DNA of 20,012 bases from positions 3,148 through 23,159 of the IMG/VR virus record IMGVR_UViG_3300030102_001213, one strand, 5' to 3'. Every line of letters starts with the position of its first letter. The first letter of the stretch is position 1. The position numbers were made by a program, and so were the translations under genes. The notes beneath the pieces are model-generated. The model was not told the DNA's origin and searched no databases. It saw nothing but the letters and a program-made list of their open reading frames with translations. This document shows, one piece after another, positions 1 to 6,098 of this stretch. This DNA comes from a virus.

Positions 1-1
1 C

Positions 2-130
2 CTTCATAACGTTCTGACAAAAGCCTTGACAGACGGCACCCCTGCCTACTATAATTCTAACATCCTCGGTCGTTACTATAGGAAAGACTATTTTGATTTT
101 GGAAATGATTCTGGCGTTGACGCCTGCTGA
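2..130 (+). CDS. 3' end of an unknown protein (partial)
   Basis: Frame 2 is open from the left edge to a TGA at 128-130 and gives 42 residues, starting LHNVLTKALTDGTPAYYNSN and ending NDSGVDAC. The other two plus frames have stops within the first 30 bases, so this is the likely continuation of a gene that begins outside the window. It overlaps the start of the cell-wall hydrolase by 26 to 38 bases, a gene-end overlap like others in this window. No family can be recognised from this fragment. The sigma70-type promoter at 26-55 lies inside it. Confidence 0.5.
   Translation, partial: LHNVLTKALTDGTPAYYNSNILGRYYRKDYFDFGNDSGVDAC
26..55 (+). promoter_or_regulatory. Consensus sigma70 promoter ahead of the hydrolase
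   Basis: An exact TTGACA (26-31) and an exact TATAAT (50-55) are separated by 18 bp. Transcription would start near 62, about 30 to 45 bases before the hydrolase start. Such a site would be read by unmodified host RNA polymerase and fits early expression. It could drive the hydrolase, the 484 gene and the two tRNAs as one transcript. Confidence 0.7.
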
Positions 131-482
131 TTATGACCATCTTGCACGAGCAGTGCAGGTAGAGGCAGCACCAAATACCATGGATGAATACTGTGTTGCT
201 GTTTCTATTCTGAACAGGGTTAAATCTCCTAGATTTCCTAACTCTGTTGCTGATGTAGTGTATGCACCTGGTCAATATGAAGGTTTCTTTTATCGTCGTC
301 CAGCAGCAAACCCTCATGTCATCTCTAAACTGAAGAACACACACAAACTTCTGGAAGCTTACAGTATTATTGGTGACAGAACTGACTTTAAAGGACAACG
401 TATGCTAAGATACCGTGTCGCATCAGAAGATCCCATGTGTAGCAACAATGGCAATTTCTATCATTACCACTGGCAGTTCTAA
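93..482 (+). CDS. SleB-like cell-wall hydrolase
   Basis: The protein resembles the Hydrolase_2/SleB family, small peptidoglycan-cleaving enzymes. Visible family features are LARAVQVEAAP with the likely catalytic Glu, followed by VAVSILNRV, FPNSVADVVY and GQYEGF, and a C-terminal NNGNFYHYHWQF. At about 125-129 residues it is a single catalytic domain with no signal peptide or wall-binding domain. Start choice is uncertain: TTG at 93 has an AGGA nine bases upstream, whereas ATG at 105 (MILALTPADYDHL) has no ribosome site at normal spacing. As no T4-type lysozyme is present in this window, this is a candidate endolysin or virion muralytic enzyme, but that role is inferred. It lies directly behind a consensus sigma70 promoter, which would be unusual for a purely late lysis gene. 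Confidence 0.85.
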   Translation: MILEMILALTPADYDHLARAVQVEAAPNTMDEYCVAVSILNRVKSPRFPNSVADVVYAPGQYEGFFYRRPAANPHVISKLKNTHKLLEAYSIIGDRTDFKGQRMLRYRVASEDPMCSNNGNFYHYHWQF

Positions 483-483
483 C

Positions 484-726
484 ATGATTAACAAAACTTT
501 TACTGGAATCCCTGCACCTGAGTATTTGGATGAAGATCCGTGGTTTGGATACGCACCATACTCAAAAACTCAGCAAGATAAAATGATTGCTCAACTAGTA
601 AAAGAAAATTTAATCCTTGGAGATGACAATGGTAGTAAAGAACTAGACAATATCCATCAAATCATGTATAATCTATCTACACAGTTCAAGTCCTACATTG
701 GTGGATCTGAAAACGTTTGGCACTGA
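484..726 (+). CDS. Small unknown protein, 80 aa
   Basis: The ATG at 484 follows the hydrolase stop by one base, so the two genes are probably co-transcribed. Starts further upstream in the same frame lie inside the hydrolase and are less likely. The protein begins MINKTFTGIPAPEYLDEDPW and is hydrophilic, with no membrane segment, metal motif or recognised domain. The part from about residue 30 looks helical. Its TGA at 724-726 shares two bases with the first nucleotides of tRNA-Arg. No function can be assigned. Confidence 0.7.
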   Translation: MINKTFTGIPAPEYLDEDPWFGYAPYSKTQQDKMIAQLVKENLILGDDNGSKELDNIHQIMYNLSTQFKSYIGGSENVWH

Positions 727-797
727 CTCAATAGCTCAGCGGATAGAGCAACTGCCTTCTAAGCAGTCGGTCGTAGGTTCAAATCCTACTTGAGTCG
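725..797 (+). tRNA. tRNA-Arg (anticodon UCU)
   Basis: A full cloverleaf can be drawn. The acceptor stem GACTCAA (725-731) pairs with TTGAGTC (790-796), with discriminator G at 797. The D arm is GCTC/GAGC, the anticodon stem ACTGC/GCAGT has loop CTTCTAA (anticodon TCT), and the T arm is GTAGG/CCTAC with loop TTCAAAT. CCA is not encoded (the following bases are CCT). It reads AGA, which is the predominant Arg codon in the tail-fibre and protease genes downstream. Confidence 0.95.
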
Positions 798-801
798 CCT
801 T

Positions 802-883
802 GTCGTTGTGGCGGAATTGGTAGACGCGCTGGGTTTAGGTTCCAGTGGATTTATCCGTGGAGGTTCAAGTCCTCTCAGCGACA
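802..883 (+). tRNA. tRNA-Leu (anticodon UAG)
   Basis: The acceptor stem GTCGTTG (802-808) pairs with CAGCGAC (876-882) with one G-T pair, and the discriminator is A883. The anticodon stem CTGGG/TCCAG holds loop TTTAGGT (anticodon TAG). A long variable arm, GGAT-TTA-TCC, marks class II. The T arm is GGAGG/CCTCT with loop TTCAAGT. CCA is not encoded. It lies four bases after tRNA-Arg and would read CUA and other CUN codons. Confidence 0.93.
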
Positions 884-890
884 TTAAATA
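883..890 (+). promoter_or_regulatory. Possible T4-type late promoter (ATTAAATA)
   Basis: The octamer ATTAAATA begins at the last base of tRNA-Leu and would place a start near 896, some 13 bases before the ATG at 909. It resembles the late-promoter octamers at 2830, 8782, 9871, 13382 and 18039 but is the weakest by context, and such AT-rich octamers occur by chance. Confidence 0.3.
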
Positions 891-908
891 CTAAAAACAA
901 CACTTAAA

Positions 909-1082
909 ATGAAGTATCGTTTGTACAATGAACACCATGTTCATCAAGGAACTTTTGAAACACTAGAGAAGTTGAGAAACTTTTTATGTGAGAGAAAGTA
1001 TGACACCAATGATAGAACATATATGCACGATACATTTGATTATATCAAAGATATTAAGTGGCATTGGGATATTGAACAGTAG
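909..1082 (+). CDS. Small unknown protein, 57 aa
   Basis: ATG at 909 to TAG at 1080-1082 gives a 57-residue protein beginning MKYRLYNEHHVHQGTFETLE and ending IKWHWDIEQ. It fills the gap between tRNA-Leu and the talC promoter, which argues for a real gene. It is polar and rich in aromatic residues and His (HHVH near the start), with no transmembrane segment. There is no clear ribosome site. The fold could be a small alpha/beta domain, but no family is recognised. Confidence 0.65.
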   Translation: MKYRLYNEHHVHQGTFETLEKLRNFLCERKYDTNDRTYMHDTFDYIKDIKWHWDIEQ

Positions 1083-1111
1083 TTGACATTAACTACAAAT
1101 TACATTATAAT
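1083..1111 (+). promoter_or_regulatory. Consensus sigma70 promoter of the talC operon
   Basis: An exact TTGACA (1083-1088) and exact TATAAT (1106-1111) are separated by the optimal 17 bp, directly after the stop codon of the 57-aa gene. Transcription would start near 1118, leaving a leader of about 28 bases before talC. The match to the host housekeeping consensus points to expression by unmodified host RNA polymerase. Confidence 0.85.
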
Positions 1112-1145
1112 TTAGAAAAAGTCCTTAGACTATATACTTAACATC

Positions 1146-1793
1146 ATGCAAATTTTCCTAGACACAGCTGATTATTCTGAGATTAAAGACAGGTATGATA
1201 CTGGTCTAATTTCTGGCATCACCACTAACCCTACACTAGTTCGTAAGTCTGGTGTAAGTTACTTTGATTTTATTTCTTTGCTCTCTAAAGAGTTTAGTTT
1301 TGAAAGTATTTCAGCAGAGGTTAATGGAAATACTGCTAGTGAAATGATTGAGAATGCTCAACAATACATTGCTATTGGATCTGAGATTACAATTAAACTT
1401 CCTCTTACTAGAGAAGGTCTTATTGCTTGTAAAGATCTATCTGATGATGGCATTCAAACTAACGTAACTCTTTGTTTCTCTGTTGCACAGGCAGCGATGG
1501 CAGCAATGGCAGGAGCAACATATATTTCACCATTTGTTGGTCGTCTTAATGACAATTCATTCAGTGGTGTTGAATTAGTACGTAGTATTGCAAGTTTATA
1601 TTGCAATCAGGCACAGGAAACAAAAGTTCTTGCTGCTAGTTTGCGTGACGTACATCATGTATCTCGCTGTTTCTTATACGGTGCTTCTGTAGCTACTCTA
1701 CCTACTAAAGTATTTGATAAGATGTATAATCATGTTTTGACAGACGCAGGTTTGGCAATTTTTGAGGAAGACTTTAAAAATTTAAAAGCATGA
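1146..1793 (+). CDS. talC: Transaldolase, cyanophage TalC type
   Basis: This is a 215-aa short-form transaldolase (TalC/fructose-6-phosphate aldolase group), which moves a dihydroxyacetone unit between sugar phosphates in the non-oxidative pentose phosphate pathway. Family features are all visible: FLDTAD with Asp6, TTNP at 26-29, the Schiff-base lysine Lys84 in TIKLPLT, NVTLCFS at 106-112 and SPFVGR at 128-133. The length is normal for the short class and there is no truncation. Cyanophage talC is a known auxiliary metabolic gene that favours the pentose phosphate pathway over the Calvin cycle during infection. It is the first gene after a consensus sigma70 promoter and its stop overlaps the next start (ATGA). 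No clear ribosome site precedes the ATG. Confidence 0.97.
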   Translation: MQIFLDTADYSEIKDRYDTGLISGITTNPTLVRKSGVSYFDFISLLSKEFSFESISAEVNGNTASEMIENAQQYIAIGSEITIKLPLTREGLIACKDLSDDGIQTNVTLCFSVAQAAMAAMAGATYISPFVGRLNDNSFSGVELVRSIASLYCNQAQETKVLAASLRDVHHVSRCFLYGASVATLPTKVFDKMYNHVLTDAGLAIFEEDFKNLKA

Positions 1794-2032
1794 TAACAAT
1801 TTACTCTAAAACAGGTTGTCCTTATTGCATCAAACTTATAAAAGTTATGGAGCATGAAGGGTTAAATCATGTTGTGTATCAATTAGATGAAGATTACACT
1901 AGAGAGGAATTTTACGAAAAATTTGGAGAGGGTTCTACCTTTCCACAACTTGTATTGGATGATATTCATTTAGGTGGATGTAAAGAATCCATCAAACATA
2001 TGCAAAAAGAGAAAATCTGTTGTCAGGTATGA
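1790..2032 (+). CDS. Glutaredoxin
   Basis: This 80-aa protein has the glutaredoxin fold signature. The redox motif CPYC lies at residues 10-13 after the strand MITIYSKTG, with a cis-Pro TFPQ segment near residue 50 and a GGC segment near 62. It would reduce disulfides using glutathione, and a usual phage role is electron supply to ribonucleotide reductase for DNA synthesis. It shares ATGA with talC upstream and with the next gene downstream, so it should be translationally coupled. Two further Cys (CC) stand near the C-terminus, as in some small glutaredoxins. Confidence 0.93.
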   Translation: MITIYSKTGCPYCIKLIKVMEHEGLNHVVYQLDEDYTREEFYEKFGEGSTFPQLVLDDIHLGGCKESIKHMQKEKICCQV

Positions 2033-2232
2033 TTGAAGTATCACTAGAAGAATTTGAAAAAGACTTTGATTCTTACATGGATAGAATTGAAGCGGGAGAA
2101 AAATTTATGATTAGGAGACCTGATGGTAGAGCAGTTGCTGCTGTGCCAGCTAAAGAACTGGCACCTCATACCGAGCACATGAGTGATGATGAGTGGTATA
2201 ATACTTATAACAATCACGATGATGCATCATGA
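2029..2232 (+). CDS. Phd/YefM-like antitoxin homologue, 67 aa
   Basis: The ATG at 2029 overlaps the glutaredoxin stop as ATGA, like its neighbours, so I prefer it to the TTG at 2020. The first 45 or so residues read like the Phd/YefM antitoxin N-domain: MIEVSLEEFEKDFDSYMDRI, then EAGEKFMIRRPDGRAVAAV and PAKEL. That pattern (an initial strand, a helix, a strand ending in R-x-DGR, then a hydrophobic strand and x-x-E-x) forms the DNA-binding dimer in that family. The C-terminal tail is short, acidic and rich in Asn/Asp/Tyr, where Phd proteins carry their toxin-binding segment. No toxin gene is next to it. It could be an orphan antitoxin against host toxins or a small repressor. The assignment is by motif only. 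Confidence 0.65.
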   Translation: MIEVSLEEFEKDFDSYMDRIEAGEKFMIRRPDGRAVAAVPAKELAPHTEHMSDDEWYNTYNNHDDAS

Positions 2233-2498
2233 CTAAACCAGAAGTAATCCTTGAACGTTATCCGTATCGCTACGTCAAATGCGGTACACTAGAGATCAAT
2301 GGTATGCCAGATTACCGCATCCAAAAATACAATACTTGGAGTGGACGTTACAATGACATGTATCTTCTGGATAATGGAATTCAACTTGACTATGCCATGG
2401 AAGATTTCCAGTACACCAAGTGGTTAGATCCAGATCCAGAGGTAACAGCATACCCTAGAAAATCAGACACTTGTAAATCACCTTACTTAGAATCATGA
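2229..2498 (+). CDS. Unknown protein, 89 aa
   Basis: It starts in an ATGA overlap with the antitoxin homologue and ends in another with the next gene. The sequence is rich in aromatic and charged residues (for example YPYRYVKCG, YNTWSGRYNDMY, MEDFQYTKWLDPDP) and is soluble in appearance. I compared it by eye with RelE/YoeB and Doc toxins because of its position after an antitoxin-like gene, and it has neither their catalytic residues nor their strand pattern. The function is unknown. Confidence 0.75.
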   Translation: MTKPEVILERYPYRYVKCGTLEINGMPDYRIQKYNTWSGRYNDMYLLDNGIQLDYAMEDFQYTKWLDPDPEVTAYPRKSDTCKSPYLES

Positions 2499-2824
2499 GC
2501 GTTAAATCACAATTGGAAAAAGCAGAATCAGCAGTCCGTCAGGCATTGATTGCTGCTCTAGCAGAAGGCGAAGACGAGTATCTAACAGAATTGTTTGATA
2601 CACTTAACAATGTTCGCGATTTAAAAACTAAAATTGATAACACTATTAGGTTTACCGATAATACTGAGGAGTATTACGATAAAATTTCTAGTCCAATCAC
2701 TGGTAATATTGACCTATCAGATTTAGTTATCAGCACAAAAACAGGAAAAGACTTGGACGTTATGGACAACGTTATTGATTTTCCACTTAGTTTTTCAGAT
2801 ACCAAACCTGGCTTAACCGATTAA
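2495..2824 (+). CDS. Unknown protein, 109 aa
   Basis: This is the last gene of the ATGA-linked talC operon. The N-terminal 50 residues are probably helical, perhaps a coiled coil (SQLEKAESAVRQALIAALAE and ELFDTLNNVRDLKTKID). The rest is polar and acidic, with an NIDLSDLVISTKTGKDLDVM stretch. No membrane segment or catalytic motif is seen. The late promoter of the first tail-fibre gene follows its stop codon directly, so it marks the border between the metabolic and virion regions. The function is unknown. Confidence 0.75.
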   Translation: MSVKSQLEKAESAVRQALIAALAEGEDEYLTELFDTLNNVRDLKTKIDNTIRFTDNTEEYYDKISSPITGNIDLSDLVISTKTGKDLDVMDNVIDFPLSFSDTKPGLTD

Positions 2825-2829
2825 CCTTT

Positions 2830-2837
2830 AATAAATA
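2830..2837 (+). promoter_or_regulatory. T4-type late promoter (AATAAATA) of the 1072-aa fibre
   Basis: The octamer AATAAATA differs by one base from the T4 late consensus TATAAATA, read by polymerase carrying the gp55-like sigma and the sliding clamp. The octamer lies six bases past the previous stop. The predicted start is about 2843, giving a leader of about 32 bases with AGGA at 2863-2866. Confidence 0.7.
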
Positions 2838-2876
2838 CTTCTAGCTTAGAAATATTGTCTTCAGGACTAGAAGTAT
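2835..2876 (+). repeat. Perfect 10-bp inverted repeat over late promoter and start codon
   Basis: ATACTTCTAG at 2835-2844 is exactly complementary to CTAGAAGTAT at 2867-2876, with a 22-base loop. The left arm overlaps the end of the late promoter octamer, and the right arm covers the first two bases of the start codon at 2875-2877 and the bases before it. The AGGA ribosome site is in the loop, next to the stem. In RNA read through from upstream the start codon would be paired. In RNA begun at the late promoter most of the left arm is missing. Confidence 0.7.
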
Positions 2877-5800
2877 GTCAAAATTACTTGCGAACCAAAT
2901 CGCTAATTATGGGGACGATGCTCCCATTGAGATCAAAGAGGGTCTCAATATCCCTGCTGGTAAACCCATTCAGGCAGCAGGGATTTCTGGAGCTTCTGGT
3001 CAAGTTTTAACTTCTACTGGGACTTCTATTTCTTGGACAACTCCATTTGACGGGAACTATAATACTCTTACTAATAAACCTACGATACCTGCAGCGCAGG
3101 TAAACTCTGACTGGAATGCGACTAGTGGTGTCGCATCTATTTTAAATAAACCAGTCGTTCCACCACTACCAAGTGTAACTTTAACTGCTGCTGGATCATC
3201 AACTCTTACATATAATGCACAGAATGGTGAGTTTACTTTTACTCCACCAGATCTCTCTTCGTATCTGACATCATATACAGAAACTGATCCTGTTTTCTTA
3301 GCACATCCAGCATATCAAGTTACAACTCAAAAGATTACTAATTGGGATGCATCTTATTCTTGGGGTAACCATGCTTCAGCAGGATACTTAACATCTTATA
3401 CAGAAACTGATCCTGTATTTTCTGCTTCTGAAGCTGCTAGTATCACAGCACAAAATAAAACTAACTGGAACACAGCATATGGTTGGGGTAATCATGCTAC
3501 TGCTGGTTATCTAACAACATACACAGAAACAGATCCTGTGTTCCTAGCATCAGCAGCTGCTGGTGTGACAACTCAGTTGGTATCCAATTGGAATACTGCA
3601 TATACTTGGGGAGATCATGGTACTGCTGGTTATTTGACAGATCTTTCAACATCATCTATCAATGGTCTTAGTGATGTTTCTATTTCTACTGCTCAAAATA
3701 ATCAATTATTAAAATATAACGGTACTAATTGGATTAATTTTACACCAAATTATCTAACTACACTTGGATCTGTTGGTGGTCATACTGATGTTTCTTTAAC
3801 TACACCTTCTACAGGACAACTTCTTCAGTATAATGGATCTGAGTGGGAAAATTGGACTCCTAATTATCTAACATCTTTCACGGAGACAGATACATTAGCT
3901 AGTGTAACTGGTAGAGGTGCCTCTACAAACACACCATGTACATTCCTTAATGTAACTGTAAGTGGAAACTTAAACGTTCTTGGTACAACCACACAAAATA
4001 ATGTTACTACTCTAAACGTAACTAACAATGAGATTGTTATTAATGAGAACCAAGCATCTGGTGGATTAAATGCTATCATTAGAAATGACAGAGGTAGTGA
4101 TCCTGATGTAGATATTCGTTGGGATGAGGTTGCAAATAAATGGAAGTTTACTAACGACGGAACCACATATTATGATTTACCAACTGCAGCATCTGATCTT
4201 ACAAACGATGCAGGATACCTAACATCACTCGGATCTGTTGGTGGTCATACTGATGTAACACTCACTACTCCATCAGATAATCAATTACTAAAATATAACG
4301 CTGGAGCTACTAGGTGGGAGAATTGGACTCCTAATTACATATCAACTACTGGATCAATTGATAGTCACACTGATGTTGTAGTTACCTCTCCTACTGCTGA
4401 TCAAGTATTAAAATATAATGGAAGTCAATGGGTAAACACTAGTATTAGCACTACCGCTCAGGTTGTTGTTCAAGATGCAGCACCAAGTAATCCACAATCA
4501 GGTGATATGTGGTGGAAGTCTGATGAAGGAACACTCAAGATTTATTACTCTGATGTTGATACAAACCAATGGGTAGACGCTTCACCTATTGGTGATCCAT
4601 TTGAGAACACTTATGCGAGTATTGCATTCTTCCCTCAAGCAAATGTTAGTAAAGGTGCTTTTGCTTTCTCGGAAGCTACTGATGCAATGTACTATTCCAA
4701 CGGTACAAGTTGGACTAACCACAGAATTGTTACTACAAACAGTGCTACTTCATCAGATTTTGCCACACTACTTGCCAATACACAATTAACATATTCTGTT
4801 AGTGCAGTTGATGATCCTGGCGCAAATGCTGACAAGAAACTCATTAGATTATCAGATTCTCAGGGTGTTACTAGTGATATTGTCCTTACTGCAGGAACTG
4901 GATTATCTATCATTAAATCTAATAATGAAATTACATTTAACAATGATGTAACTGATACAACATATGGTATTTCTTCTGAAGCTGCTTCTGGATCTAACGC
5001 TACCTTTAGACTTACAGGAAGTGATGGTGTATTAGACAATATTACATTTGCTGGTGCTGACGGTCTGACCGTAGAGAACACAGACGCCAATACAATTACC
5101 TTTAGAGCACCTAACATTTCTACTCAGTTGTATACTGATGAGAAAGCACAAGATGCTATAGCACAGATGTTTGCAAATGGTACACATACAAACATCACAT
5201 TCACATATGATGATGCCAACAATTCTATCAGTGCTTCTGCTACTGGTGGCGGAGGAGGAGGTGGTGGAACCACCTATGATTTATTGGGATCAAACACTAC
5301 CAGTAATAACGCCATCATTACTCTCCGTGATGCTAATAATAATGATGATGATATTGAAATTACTGGTAGTAATGGTACAACTGTATCATGGGATGGTGCT
5401 AACAAAAGAATCACTCTTGATAGCACAGCACCAGTTCAACCAGATTGGGATGCTACATCTGGACTAGGACAAATTCTAAATAAACCAAGCATTCCTTCAG
5501 CATATACACTACCTATTGCTACTGCTGGTGCTATAGGTGGTATTAGAGTTGGTGCTAACCTATCAATTGATCCATCTACTGGTGTTCTTGATGCTAATCC
5601 TGGCTCATACACATTACCAACAGCAGATGCAACAACTCTTGGTGGTATCAAAGTTGGTTCTGGTCTTTCTATTGATGGTAACGGTGTCTTAACTGCTACT
5701 GGTGGTTCTACCGTTCCACAAATCCAAGATTTATCAGGAACCACAGCGTCACTTGCTGATGACGCATCTGCTGAACTAAATATTACAGGTTACAAAGCCT

Positions 5801-6093
5801 ATTCGTTATTCAAGATCACTACTGATGCAGAAGCATGGGTAAGAGTCTATGTAGATGATGCATCTAGAGATGCTGATACTACGAGAAGTGAAGGACAAGA
5901 TCCTTCGCCAGGCAGCGGTGTTATTGCTGAAGTGAGAACGTCTGGAGCAGAGTCAATTCTGGTTTCACCTGGCATTATGGGATTCAATAACGACAATCCA
6001 AGAACGGATAACATTTACCTAGCAGTCACTAATAGAAGTGGCGCAGCAACTACAATTACAGTCACTCTAACAGCACTACAAATAGGAGAATAA
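2875..6093 (+). CDS. Tail-fibre protein with TETDPVF repeats, 1072 aa
   Basis: This large, glycine-, threonine- and asparagine-rich beta protein is typical of cyanophage tail fibres. Residues 1-60 form an N-terminal segment with the GQVLTSTGTSISW motif. Residues 130-252 hold three 41-residue repeats (YLTSYTETDPVF then NW-x3-Y-x-WG[ND]H). Residues 295-330 and 449-487 hold two GSVGGHTDV...ENWTPNY modules. Around 362-435 is a GNLNVLGTTT module shared with the 1512-aa fibre, and about 535-571 is an SGDMWW...YYSDVD...WVDASP module shared with the 350-aa fibre. An eight-Gly run lies at 791-798. The C-terminal 125 residues match the end of the 346-aa fibre. No enzymatic motif is seen. The ribosome site AGGA is eight bases before ATG. 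Its role in host recognition is inferred from architecture. Confidence 0.88.
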   Translation: MSKLLANQIANYGDDAPIEIKEGLNIPAGKPIQAAGISGASGQVLTSTGTSISWTTPFDGNYNTLTNKPTIPAAQVNSDWNATSGVASILNKPVVPPLPSVTLTAAGSSTLTYNAQNGEFTFTPPDLSSYLTSYTETDPVFLAHPAYQVTTQKITNWDASYSWGNHASAGYLTSYTETDPVFSASEAASITAQNKTNWNTAYGWGNHATAGYLTTYTETDPVFLASAAAGVTTQLVSNWNTAYTWGDHGTAGYLTDLSTSSINGLSDVSISTAQNNQLLKYNGTNWINFTPNYLTTLGSVGGHTDVSLTTPSTGQLLQYNGSEWENWTPNYLTSFTETDTLASVTGRGASTNTPCTFLNVTVSGNLNVLGTTTQNNVTTLNVTNNEIVINENQASGGLNAIIRNDRGSDPDVDIRWDEVANKWKFTNDGTTYYDLPTAASDLTNDAGYLTSLGSVGGHTDVTLTTPSDNQLLKYNAGATRWENWTPNYISTTGSIDSHTDVVVTSPTADQVLKYNGSQWVNTSISTTAQVVVQDAAPSNPQSGDMWWKSDEGTLKIYYSDVDTNQWVDASPIGDPFENTYASIAFFPQANVSKGAFAFSEATDAMYYSNGTSWTNHRIVTTNSATSSDFATLLANTQLTYSVSAVDDPGANADKKLIRLSDSQGVTSDIVLTAGTGLSIIKSNNEITFNNDVTDTTYGISSEAASGSNATFRLTGSDGVLDNITFAGADGLTVENTDANTITFRAPNISTQLYTDEKAQDAIAQMFANGTHTNITFTYDDANNSISASATGGGGGGGGTTYDLLGSNTTSNNAIITLRDANNNDDDIEITGSNGTTVSWDGANKRITLDSTAPVQPDWDATSGLGQILNKPSIPSAYTLPIATAGAIGGIRVGANLSIDPSTGVLDANPGSYTLPTADATTLGGIKVGSGLSIDGNGVLTATGGSTVPQIQDLSGTTASLADDASAELNITGYKAYSLFKITTDAEAWVRVYVDDASRDADTTRSEGQDPSPGSGVIAEVRTSGAESILVSPGIMGFNNDNPRTDNIYLAVTNRSGAATTITVTLTALQIGE
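3262..3630 (+). repeat. Three tandem 123-bp (41-aa) coding repeats
   Basis: Three consecutive units encode YLT[ST]YTETDPVF...NW...Y.WG[ND]H..AG, starting at residues 130, 171 and 212 of the 1072-aa fibre. The period is exactly 41 residues. The copies differ at the DNA level, mostly in third positions, so the repeat is kept by selection on protein. Two related copies are in the 350-aa fibre gene at about 8935 and 9175. Confidence 0.85.
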
Positions 6094-6098
6094 CAAAG

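Noticed and set aside
415-483. Longer start of the 80-aa gene at 415
   Set aside because: It would lie deep in the hydrolase gene. The ATG at 484 immediately follows the hydrolase stop.
1120-1131. AGTC-CTTA-GACT small inverted repeat in the talC leader
   Set aside because: A four-base stem is too short to call an operator or hairpin.
3262-3630. Evenly spaced repeats that might suggest a CRISPR array
   Set aside because: The units are 123 bp, in frame, and encode a 41-aa fibre repeat with synonymous drift. There are no constant repeats with unique spacers.
5245-5268. Eight-Gly run as a possible programmed frameshift or assembly error
   Set aside because: The codons are mixed GGT/GGC/GGA and the frame is continuous. 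A similar Gly linker exists at about 9614-9631 in the 350-aa fibre.
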